Positions 1 to 5,028 of a DNA stretch of 6,586 nucleotides are shown here, piece by piece (positions within the stretch are counted from its first letter, which is position 1; each line of letters opens with the position of its first letter). A model generated the notes under the pieces. The model did no database searches. It was not told where the DNA came from and saw only the letters and a list, made by a program, of their open reading frames with translations. Source of the stretch: Anaerosoma sp034007245 (GTDB taxonomy: Bacteria; Actinomycetota; Coriobacteriia; Anaerosomatales; Anaerosomataceae). The stretch covers positions 1 to 6,586 of the forward strand of contig JAVERH010000121.1 of NCBI GenBank assembly GCA_034007245.1, read 5' to 3'. The position numbers were made by a program, and so were the translations under genes.

Positions 1-141
1 GCTCCGGGACGTCCTACGCCAGAGCTGCTGCTCGCGAACGCCGAGGCGGTTCTCGCTCCCGTAGAGCGGCTCATCACCGAAGCGCCGGCGCAGTGGTCGA
101 TGCCGCACGTGGTGTGGCCCGGAGTAGAACTTCCGGGGTGA
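1..141 (+). CDS. C-terminal end of a probable HtrB/PatB-type lipid acyltransferase (partial)
   Basis: This is an open frame from the first base to a TGA at 139-141, giving 46 residues of a protein whose start lies outside the window. The visible end contains the stretch APAQWSMPHVVWPG. It resembles the 'PEQW-x-h-x-x-x-W' ending of the lauroyl/myristoyl acyltransferase (LpxL/HtrB) and mycobacterial PatA/PatB families, where a short amphipathic helix is followed by a QW motif and a terminal tryptophan. Family members move an acyl chain onto a lipid acceptor at the inner face of the membrane. The catalytic HxxxxD/E motif would lie upstream and cannot be seen. The next gene on the same strand is a CDP-alcohol phosphatidyltransferase, which fits a lipid role. 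The family call rests on a short tail only and is an inference. Confidence 0.5.
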   Translation, partial: APGRPTPELLLANAEAVLAPVERLITEAPAQWSMPHVVWPGVELPG

Positions 142-161
142 GTCACCCCGGCACTTGTTTT
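133..161 (+). terminator. Perfect hairpin over the acyltransferase stop codon with a T-rich tail; possible terminator
   Basis: CCGGGGTGA (133-141) and TCACCCCGG (143-151) are exact inverted repeats around one central base, so at least six G-C-rich pairs can form. The stop codon of the upstream gene sits inside the left arm. The tail CACTTGTTTT (152-161) is T-rich but interrupted, so termination may be partial. The symmetric core GGTGAGTCACC could equally be a protein-binding operator. Confidence 0.35.
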
Positions 162-162
162 C

Positions 163-178
163 GGGCGCCTGTGCGCCC
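163..178 (+). repeat. Small perfect hairpin in the gap before the CDP-alcohol transferase gene
   Basis: GGGCGC (163-168) and GCGCCC (173-178) are exact inverted repeats around the loop CTGT. It lies directly after the hairpin at 133-151 and 27 bases before the SD of the next gene. There is no T-run after it, so it is not a terminator by itself. It may stabilise the mRNA end or be incidental in GC-rich DNA. Confidence 0.35.
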
Positions 179-217
179 TGGGGACTGTCGTGAACGAGAC
201 TAGCAAGGAGACGCACG

Positions 218-895
218 ATGGCTGAGGCCAACGACATCAAGAAGCACACGCGTGTGAACCAGACCATCCTGGGGCCACTGGAGCGGCCTGCGCTGCAGTG
301 GATGGCCGCGCATGCCCCATCGTGGGTCACTCCTGACTTTCTCACCGGCCTTGGCGTGCTGGGCTCGGTCATGTGCTTCGTTGGCTACTGGCTCTCGGGG
401 CAGAGTGTCTGGTGGCTGTTGTTCGTGAGTGCGGGGCTCTTCGTCAACTGGGTGGGCGACAGCCTCGATGGTACTCTCGCACGCTATCGCAAGATCGAGC
501 GTCCCAAGTTCGGCTTCTACATCGATCACTCGGTAGACGCGGTGACCGAGTTCTTGACGATCATCGGTATCGGCATGTCGCCGTTCCTCAGGCTTGACGT
601 GGCCGCTTTCGCATTGATCGGCTATCTGGTGATGTCCGTTCACGTATACATCCGCACGGCTGTTGATGGCGTTTTCAAGATCAGCTTCGGGGTCCTGGGG
701 CCCACAGAGATGCGTGTCATCATCGTACTGGTGAACATCGCGATCATGGTTGCCGAGAGCTGGTTCCTGACGCCGATCCTCGGCGACCTGCTACCGTTCG
801 ATGTGATAGGCATCGTGCTTTCCATCGCGCTTAACGGGGTGTTCCTCGTGACGTCATGGCAGTATGGATCGAAGCTCGCCCGTCAGGGGGAGTGA
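218..895 (+). CDS. CDP-alcohol phosphatidyltransferase family membrane protein
   Basis: This 225-residue integral membrane enzyme should move a phosphatidyl (or similar) group from a CDP-activated lipid or alcohol to an alcohol acceptor at the cytoplasmic membrane. The full family signature D-x2-DG-x2-AR-x9-G-x3-D-x3-D is present: D81, D84, G85, A88, R89, G99, D103 and D107. The four aspartates bind the metal and perform catalysis in known members. About six hydrophobic segments are visible, near residues 42-60, 64-80, 108-125, 127-148, 164-182 and 194-214. ATG 218 is chosen because AAGGAG (205-210) precedes it by seven bases. The acceptor (inositol, glycerol, serine, ethanolamine or other) cannot be read from the motif. 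The later segment FGVLGPTEMR is a feature I associate with a distinct bacterial branch of the family. It is probably co-transcribed with the patatin gene six bases downstream. Confidence 0.88.
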   Translation: MAEANDIKKHTRVNQTILGPLERPALQWMAAHAPSWVTPDFLTGLGVLGSVMCFVGYWLSGQSVWWLLFVSAGLFVNWVGDSLDGTLARYRKIERPKFGFYIDHSVDAVTEFLTIIGIGMSPFLRLDVAAFALIGYLVMSVHVYIRTAVDGVFKISFGVLGPTEMRVIIVLVNIAIMVAESWFLTPILGDLLPFDVIGIVLSIALNGVFLVTSWQYGSKLARQGE

Positions 896-901
896 TATCC
901 G

Positions 902-1795
902 ATGTCCTGGTTCGGTCCAAAGCGTATCGGGCTGGCGCTCGGAAGCGGGGCGGCTCGCGGGCTCGCACACATCGGTGTCCTGAAGCTCCTTGAAGCCGAG
1001 GGGCTGCGGCCTGATGTGATCACTGGGACGAGCATGGGCGCTCTCGTTGGAGCGTTTTATGCGGCCGGTATCCCTGTGGACGAGATCGAGCAGATCGCCC
1101 GCGAGTTCGATATACGTACAGTGACCGGTGTAGGTGAGGTGGCGCTCAGCCGGGGTGCCATGTTCTCTGGCACCAAAGTGCAGGAGTTCTTGCGCGCGTA
1201 CCTGCCTGAGACGTTCGAAGAGTTGCGTATGCCGTTCGGTTGTGTCGCGACCGATATCGCGCACAACGTCCCTGTCAGGTTCGACTCCGGTGATCTTGTC
1301 TCCGCTGTGCGGGCCAGCGTGTCTGTCCCGCTTGCGTTCGTGCCGGTGCGTATGGGTGACATGCTGCTTGTCGATGGGTACATCTGCGACCCCTTGCCCG
1401 TGGGCCTCGCCCGGCATCTCGGTGGCCAGGTGATCGTGGGTGTGGATGTCTCCGGCGCGGGGACGGTGGGGCCGCTTCCGCCGAACGGCGAGATCGGCAC
1501 TCTCAAGCTCAAGGATCTGCGAAGCGGCGTACGGACAGGTACTACAGAGCGCGGTACCACCGGTCTTGATGTCCTGGGCGCGATCTCGGAGTCGTTCGAA
1601 AGGCGACTCGTACAGCAGGCACTCCGTCTCGCTGATGTGGTGGTCTCGCCGGATGTGAGTCAACTCACCGGTATCGACTATGGTCATGCCGCGTTCGCGA
1701 TCTCCGAGGGTGAAAGCGCGATGGGGGCTGCTGTGCAGCAGCTTCGGCGCAAGGCGCGAAGACCCGCTCCCGTGCAGCCTGATAGAATGCCGTAG
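902..1795 (+). CDS. Patatin-like phospholipase (RssA/NTE type)
   Basis: This 297-residue lipid acyl hydrolase has the complete patatin Ser-Asp dyad. The glycine-rich oxyanion-hole loop GSGAARG is at 14-20, the nucleophile elbow GTSMG at 42-46 (Ser44), and the DG motif at 158-159 (Asp158, context VDGYICDPLP). The family cleaves fatty acids from phospholipids or lysophospholipids. No signal peptide or clear membrane helix is seen, so it should act in the cytoplasm or at the inner membrane face. The catalytic domain fills about residues 8-185. The remaining, more variable part ends in a basic tail (QLRRKARRP). ATG 902 is preceded by AGGGGGAG (885-892), which overlaps the stop codon region of the previous gene; the six-base gap indicates one transcript and probable translational coupling. 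The neighbours suggest phospholipid turnover or remodelling. The exact substrate is unknown. Confidence 0.88.
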   Translation: MSWFGPKRIGLALGSGAARGLAHIGVLKLLEAEGLRPDVITGTSMGALVGAFYAAGIPVDEIEQIAREFDIRTVTGVGEVALSRGAMFSGTKVQEFLRAYLPETFEELRMPFGCVATDIAHNVPVRFDSGDLVSAVRASVSVPLAFVPVRMGDMLLVDGYICDPLPVGLARHLGGQVIVGVDVSGAGTVGPLPPNGEIGTLKLKDLRSGVRTGTTERGTTGLDVLGAISESFERRLVQQALRLADVVVSPDVSQLTGIDYGHAAFAISEGESAMGAAVQQLRRKARRPAPVQPDRMP

Positions 1796-1809
1796 ACCTG
1801 CTGTGGTGT

Positions 1810-1822
1810 CCCGGTGACCGGG
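1810..1822 (+). repeat. Short palindrome upstream of the CcmC-like gene
   Basis: CCCGGT (1810-1815) and ACCGGG (1817-1822) are exact inverted repeats around a single G. They lie in the 68-base gap between the patatin gene and the next gene. No T-run follows, so this is not an intrinsic terminator. It could be an operator, an mRNA processing structure or chance. Confidence 0.3.
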
Positions 1823-1863
1823 GAAGGTCCCAGTAGTGCCTGTTCGTCAGCAAAGGAGGTCCC

Positions 1864-2508
1864 GTGTCGCTCTCGAAGACTGCTCGCACTGCTGCCCTCA
1901 CGCTCATCGCGCTCGCCGTCGTGGGCTGTGTCATCTCCATTCTCAGCATTCCTCCGGATGCCATGCTCGGGAAGATGGTGCGTTTCGTGATGTTCCACGG
2001 CGGATCGACCTGGGTGAACATGGGCACGTTCACGCTGGCGGGGCTCTTCGGTCTTGCCTATATGTTCGGCGTTCGTCGTGCGCTTCCGTGGAACGAGGCC
2101 TTTCGCTGGCTCTCGCTCGGGCTGTGGGTCGTCAATACGGTCCTCGGGATACTCTCGATGAAGATCCTGTGGGGCGGTATCCTGTGGGACGAGCCGCGCC
2201 TGCTCATGACGTTTGGGATCCTCGCCGGATCCGTTGTCACGCTTGCGCTCCAGCTCATCTTCGACAGACCGACTATCCCGGCTGTGTGCGATGCGCTGCT
2301 GGCCGGTAGCCTGTGGTTTCTCGTGCTCGTACTCCCGAACCTCTTCCATCCGGATAGCCCGGTCTTCAGCTCGGGCGACCCTGCATTCATCATCGGGTTC
2401 TTCGGGATGGTCGGCACTATTGCAGTCGCTGTGCTGTCGATTGCCGTGCTCGTCGCCCGACGTGATGATGGCAGGAGTGCGGCTGCGGCGGAGCCGACCA
2501 TCGACTAG
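1864..2508 (+). CDS. Six-helix membrane protein, divergent CcmC/CcsA-like (cytochrome c assembly) candidate
   Basis: The protein has 214 residues and six predicted membrane segments (about 9-30, 48-70, 83-102, 114-133, 143-161 and 175-198). The layout recalls CcmC, the heme-handling membrane protein of cytochrome c maturation: MFHGGSTWVNMG (43-54) matches the first periplasmic histidine region (HVPSAW-type), WGGILWDEPRL (103-113) is a shortened form of the tryptophan-rich WGxxWxWDxRLT loop, and LFHPDSP (160-166) lies where CcmC has its second histidine (LHxP). His45 and His162 are therefore candidate heme ligands. The loop has lost some tryptophans, and the protein is a little shorter than the roughly 240 residues usual for CcmC. 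GTG 1864 is chosen because a near-perfect SD, AAAGGAGGT (1852-1860), precedes it and the first in-frame ATG lies after helix 1. No other cytochrome c maturation genes are visible. It could instead be an unrelated membrane protein of unknown function. Confidence 0.55.
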   Translation: MSLSKTARTAALTLIALAVVGCVISILSIPPDAMLGKMVRFVMFHGGSTWVNMGTFTLAGLFGLAYMFGVRRALPWNEAFRWLSLGLWVVNTVLGILSMKILWGGILWDEPRLLMTFGILAGSVVTLALQLIFDRPTIPAVCDALLAGSLWFLVLVLPNLFHPDSPVFSSGDPAFIIGFFGMVGTIAVAVLSIAVLVARRDDGRSAAAAEPTID

Positions 2509-2511
2509 CTG

Positions 2512-3708
2512 TTACGCCTGGAGTACGCCGAGTTCCCGTCCGATACGCCCGAACGTCTCGAGCACGAACTCCATCTGCTCGTCGGTATGCGTGGCCATGT
2601 AGCTCGTTCTCAGGAGGGCGCGCCCCTGCGGTACGGCAGGCGGGCGCACGGGGTTCACGAACACGCCCTCCTTGAGTAGTCGCCGCCAGAACTCGAAGAC
2701 CAGCATCTCATCACCGAGGATGATAGGGATCACCGGTGTCTCGCTCGTGCCGGTATCGAAGCCGAGCTCGCGGTAGCCTGCCTGCATCCTCTTGACGACT
2801 TTCCAGAGTCGCTCCCGGTGCTCCGGCTCAGTCTCCATCACCTCGAGCGCGCCAAGGGCCGCCCCTGTGCTCGGAGGAGCCATAGCGGCCGAGAAGATGA
2901 ACGGCCGTGAGTTGTGCTTTATGTAGTCGATCACGGGTTCGTCACCCGCTATGAAGCCACCGAGTGAGGCGAAGCTCTTGGAGAAGGTCCCCATGATGAG
3001 GTCGACCTCGTCTGTGAGGCCGAAGTGGGCTGCGGTCCCGTTGCCGGTCGGTCCGATCACGCCCGATGCGTGCGCGTCGTCCACCATCAGCCGCGCGCCG
3101 AACTCCTTCAGTAGTGGCAGCATCTCGGGAAGTGGTGCGATGTCGCCCTCCATGGAGAAGATGCCATCCACCGCCACGAGGATGCCACCGCCGTTCGTGT
3201 TGCGCGACGCCCGCTCGAGTGCAGCACGGAGCGCTTCTATGTCGTTATGGTCGAAGCGTTCGACCTTGGCGTAGCTGAGCTTACAGCCGTCGTAGATGCT
3301 CGCGTGGTCGTCCTTATCGATCACGACGGTGTCGTGGCGCCCTGCGATAGCCGAGATGGTGCCGAGGTTGGCGCCGAAACCGGTCGAGAAGACGAGTGCC
3401 TGCTCTTTGCCGACGAATCGTGCCAGGCGCTCTTCGAGCTCCTCGTGGATGGCGAGGTTGCCGTTGAGGAGGCGCGATCCGGTACACGAGGTTCCGTACT
3501 GTTTGAGCGCCGCAGCCGCACGTTCACGCACGTGTGGGTGCGTGGTGAGGCCCAGGTAGTTGTTGGAGCCGAGCATCACGAGTTCCCGGCCCTCGATGGT
3601 GACGCTCGGTCCCGATTCCGACTCGAGCACCCGGAAATAAGGGTAGTAGCCAGACTCGCGTGCCGTTTGCACTTCGGTGTAGTCACGTGCTTTTTGGAAG
3701 ATATCCAT
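2512..3708 (-). CDS. PLP-dependent alpha-oxoamine synthase, serine palmitoyltransferase-like
   Basis: This 398-residue fold-type I PLP enzyme joins an amino acid to an acyl-CoA with loss of CO2. Residues, numbered from the start at 3708: the N-terminal strand motif GSNNYLG (47-53), the glycine-rich GTSCTGSRLLNG (72-83), His135 in DDHASIYDG (cofactor stacking), VDGIFSMEGD (180-189), Asp210 and His213 in VDDAHASG (cofactor binding), and Lys244 in GTFSKSFAS (internal aldimine). Arg355 in VRPPAVP and Arg367 in LLRTS have the same 12-residue spacing as the two functional arginines in bacterial serine palmitoyltransferase. GTFSKS and the RPP-x-x-P loop favour that branch over 2-amino-3-ketobutyrate CoA ligase (GTLGK) or BioF, and no biotin or threonine genes are nearby. 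Substrate assignment is an inference. The ATG at 3708 is preferred over the one at 3714. The gene meets the CcmC-like gene tail to tail with three bases between stops and no recognisable terminator. Confidence 0.85.
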   Translation of the reverse strand: MDIFQKARDYTEVQTARESGYYPYFRVLESESGPSVTIEGRELVMLGSNNYLGLTTHPHVRERAAAALKQYGTSCTGSRLLNGNLAIHEELEERLARFVGKEQALVFSTGFGANLGTISAIAGRHDTVVIDKDDHASIYDGCKLSYAKVERFDHNDIEALRAALERASRNTNGGGILVAVDGIFSMEGDIAPLPEMLPLLKEFGARLMVDDAHASGVIGPTGNGTAAHFGLTDEVDLIMGTFSKSFASLGGFIAGDEPVIDYIKHNSRPFIFSAAMAPPSTGAALGALEVMETEPEHRERLWKVVKRMQAGYRELGFDTGTSETPVIPIILGDEMLVFEFWRRLLKEGVFVNPVRPPAVPQGRALLRTSYMATHTDEQMEFVLETFGRIGRELGVLQA

Positions 3709-3713
3709 CTGCA

Positions 3714-3719
3714 TCCTTC
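3714..3719 (-). promoter_or_regulatory. Ribosome binding site that decides the oxoamine synthase start
   Basis: On the minus strand GAAGGA (3719 to 3714) lies five bases before the ATG at 3708-3706. It directly touches the alternative ATG at 3714-3712, which leaves no room for ribosome placement. The second ATG is therefore the better start, and the protein should begin MDIFQKARDY. Confidence 0.6.
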
Positions 3720-3756
3720 ACTGCTGGAACCCTGCCTTCCTCGGCAGCATCTGAAC

Positions 3757-3762
3757 ATTGTA
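3757..3762 (-). promoter_or_regulatory. Candidate -10 element for the oxoamine synthase gene
   Basis: TACAAT on the minus strand matches five of six consensus -10 bases and lies 37 bases before the ribosome binding site. No good -35 hexamer is found at 16-18 bases upstream, where the sequence is G-rich. An activator or a different sigma factor may be needed, or the match is chance. Confidence 0.3.
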
Positions 3763-3766
3763 CCGC

Positions 3767-3789
3767 CTCAGGGGGCGCTTCCCCCGGAG
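3767..3789. repeat. Imperfect palindrome between the divergent promoters
   Basis: CTC-A-GGGGG (3767-3775) and CCCCC-G-GAG (3781-3789) form inverted arms with one mismatch around the spacer CGCTT. It lies at the -35 region of both candidate divergent promoters, so it could be an operator acting on either side. It could also be simple GC-rich chance. Confidence 0.35.
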
Positions 3790-3801
3790 TACGTTCGGGT
3801 C

Positions 3802-3807
3802 TATGAT
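3802..3807 (+). promoter_or_regulatory. Candidate -10 element for the btu operon
   Basis: TATGAT matches five of six consensus -10 bases. Transcription would start near 3813-3815, about ten bases before the first paired part of the riboswitch, which is the expected geometry. The sequence 17 bases upstream (TTCCCC, 3779-3784) is only a weak -35. Confidence 0.4.
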
Positions 3808-3823
3808 GTCCGGGACAACCGAA

Positions 3824-3934
3824 GACGGCGTAGGTGCCCGGGTAACCGGGAGAATAGGGAAGCCGGTGAGAGACCGGCGCGGACCCGCCACTGTGAAAAG
3901 GCTCGAGCCTTTAAGCCAGGAGACCTGCCTATGT
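3824..3934 (+). promoter_or_regulatory. Cobalamin (adenosyl-/B12) riboswitch aptamer
   Basis: The classic conserved core is present. GGGAAGCCGGTGAGAGACCG begins at 3857 and runs into GGACCCGCCACTGT ending at 3894. The B12 box AAGCCAGGAGACCTGCC is at 3913-3929. The closing helix can be drawn between GGC (3827-3829) plus AGGT (3832-3835) and ACCT (3923-3926) plus GCC (3927-3929), with a GT bulge. A hairpin CCCGG-GTAA-CCGGG (3837-3850) has a GNRA-type loop. A peripheral hairpin AAAGGC-TCGA-GCCTTT is at 3897-3912. Cobalamin riboswitches repress downstream B12 uptake or synthesis genes when the vitamin is bound. Here the target is the btuF-btuC-btuD operon beginning at 4101, which fixes the transporter's likely substrate. 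The exact 5' and 3' limits are approximate. Confidence 0.95.
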
Positions 3935-3945
3935 CGTGCGACGCG

Positions 3946-3963
3946 GCCTTCGTGGTACGAGGC
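3946..3963 (+). other. Hairpin between the B12 box and the terminator (expression platform, possible P13-like)
   Basis: GCCT-T-CGT (3946-3953) pairs with ACG-AGGC (3957-3963) around the loop GGT, with one bulged T. It follows the B12 box by 16 bases, where cobalamin riboswitches often carry a hairpin whose loop contacts the aptamer. A second hairpin, AGCGC (3972-3976) with GCGCT (3985-3989), follows. The assignment to the kissing-loop partner is inference. Confidence 0.4.
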
Positions 3964-4012
3964 ATGATCGCAGCGCTTTAGCCGGCGCTTCGAGACCGAG
4001 ACCTCGAACACG

Positions 4013-4043
4013 AAGACCCTGCCAACAGGCGAGGGTCTTTTTT
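4013..4043 (+). terminator. Intrinsic terminator in the btu leader (riboswitch expression platform)
   Basis: AAGACCCT-GCC (4013-4023) pairs with GGC-G-AGGGTCTT (4028-4039) around the loop AACA, with one bulged G. The T-run spans 4038-4043. This is a strong rho-independent terminator on the plus strand only. It lies 58 bases before the btuF start and 84 bases after the B12 box, so it should be the off-state of the riboswitch. Outer arms CTCGAACA (4003-4010) and TGTTCGAG (4043-4050) can extend the hairpin further. Confidence 0.88.
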
Positions 4044-4089
4044 GTTCGAGACGCGTCAACACTTCGGCCGGAGTGCAGGCAGAAGACGC

Positions 4090-4098
4090 AAGGAGGAG
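4090..4098 (+). promoter_or_regulatory. Ribosome binding site that decides the btuF start
   Basis: AAGGAGGAG lies directly before ATG 4101. It rules out the longer in-frame reading that begins at 3936, which would translate through the riboswitch platform and terminator. The protein from 4101 starts with a proper lipoprotein signal peptide. Confidence 0.85.
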
Positions 4099-4100
4099 TC

Positions 4101-5027
4101 ATGACACGACACGTACGGATTACGGCGATGCTACTCGTAGGGGCGCTCGTACTCGGAGCGCTCGTCGGCTGTGGTACAGAGACTGCCGAGGAACCGGCTG
4201 CGACTCCGGTGGCAGCGTTCCCGGTGACCATCACCGACGATGCCGGACGCGAGGTGACGATCGAGGCGGGGCCAGAGCGCATCGTGAGTCTCGCACCTGC
4301 CAATACCGAGATCGTCGCCGAGCTCGGTGCGCTCGACCGCCTTGTAGGCGTGACGACGTACTGCGACTATCCCGCTGCGGTAACCGATATCGAGAAGGTC
4401 GGCGACTTTGTCGGACCGAACCTCGAAGCCATCGCCGCACTCGATCCCGATGTGGTGCTTCTCACCATGGGCGTGCAGGCAGATGTGGTCACACAGCTTG
4501 AAGCACTCGGCGCCGCGGTCATCGTGATCGACCCACAGTCGCTCGATGATGTATACGGGGCGATCGAGACGGTTGGTGCGGCCATCGGCGAGACGGATGC
4601 CGCTGCCGAGACGGTCGCATCGATGAAGCTCCAGGTCGAGGACATCGCCGAGGGCGTCGAGGGGGTACCCGTGCGGTGTTTCCTGGAGATCGCACAGGAC
4701 CCGTTGTTCACTGCAGGCCCGGACACGCTGCTGAACGATCTCGTCGAGCGTGCGGGTGGCGAGAACGTCGTGACCGAGTCCGGTTACGTGGCATACTCGG
4801 TGGAGCAGCTCATGCAGGCTGACCCCACTGTCTATCTGGCGACGAAGGGATCGATGAGCGAGCCGAGTGATATAACCGGTCGTCCCGGATTCGACAGTCT
4901 GAGCGCTGTTGCGGAGAGCCGCGTGTACCTGCTGGATGACAATCTCGTCAGTCGTCCCGGGCCACGTGTGGCAGAGGGGATACTGCAGATAGCCCGGGCG
5001 CTGCATCCGGATGCGTTCGGCGACTAA
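4101..5027 (+). CDS. btuF: Cobalamin ABC transporter substrate-binding lipoprotein (BtuF-like)
   Basis: This 308-residue extracytoplasmic protein should capture vitamin B12 and deliver it to the permease. It starts with a basic MTRHVR segment, a hydrophobic stretch (8-22) and the lipobox LVGC with Cys24 as the lipidation site. A low-complexity Glu/Ala/Pro linker follows (27-40). The class III periplasmic-binding fold then begins: VTITDDAGREV (42-52), ERIVSLAPANTEIVAELG (59-76) and the VGVTTYCDYP segment (82-91), which resembles cobalamin-binding members. Glu70 in the NTEI motif is a candidate for the conserved salt bridge with permease arginines. The PNLEAIAALDPDVVLL segment is typical of the first lobe. 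Binding-protein sequences alone do not separate B12 from siderophores or heme; the riboswitch directly upstream makes B12 by far the best call. The btuC start follows one base after the stop. Confidence 0.88.
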   Translation: MTRHVRITAMLLVGALVLGALVGCGTETAEEPAATPVAAFPVTITDDAGREVTIEAGPERIVSLAPANTEIVAELGALDRLVGVTTYCDYPAAVTDIEKVGDFVGPNLEAIAALDPDVVLLTMGVQADVVTQLEALGAAVIVIDPQSLDDVYGAIETVGAAIGETDAAAETVASMKLQVEDIAEGVEGVPVRCFLEIAQDPLFTAGPDTLLNDLVERAGGENVVTESGYVAYSVEQLMQADPTVYLATKGSMSEPSDITGRPGFDSLSAVAESRVYLLDDNLVSRPGPRVAEGILQIARALHPDAFGD

Positions 5028-5028
5028 C

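Noticed and set aside
854..1687. A 277-codon open frame on the minus strand opposite the patatin gene
   Set aside because: It is rich in His, Arg and Asp with no domain, as expected for an antisense shadow of the plus-strand gene, which has a full catalytic dyad.
2496..2525. Possible bidirectional terminator between the tail-to-tail genes
   Set aside because: Only three bases separate the stops. I found no stable inverted repeat with a T-run on either strand.
3247..3981. A 244-codon open frame on the plus strand through the synthase gene, intergenic region and riboswitch
   Set aside because: It runs antisense to a clear PLP enzyme and continues through structured RNA. It has no recognisable domain.
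3797..4019. GGGTCT (3797-3802) as an antiterminator partner for AGACCC (4014-4019) in the terminator stem
   Set aside because: The left element lies upstream of the most likely transcription start, so it would probably not be in the RNA.
3936..4100. N-terminal extension of btuF giving a 363-residue protein
   Set aside because: It has no signal peptide at its start and reads through the riboswitch platform and terminator. ATG 4101 has a strong ribosome site and begins a typical lipoprotein signal.
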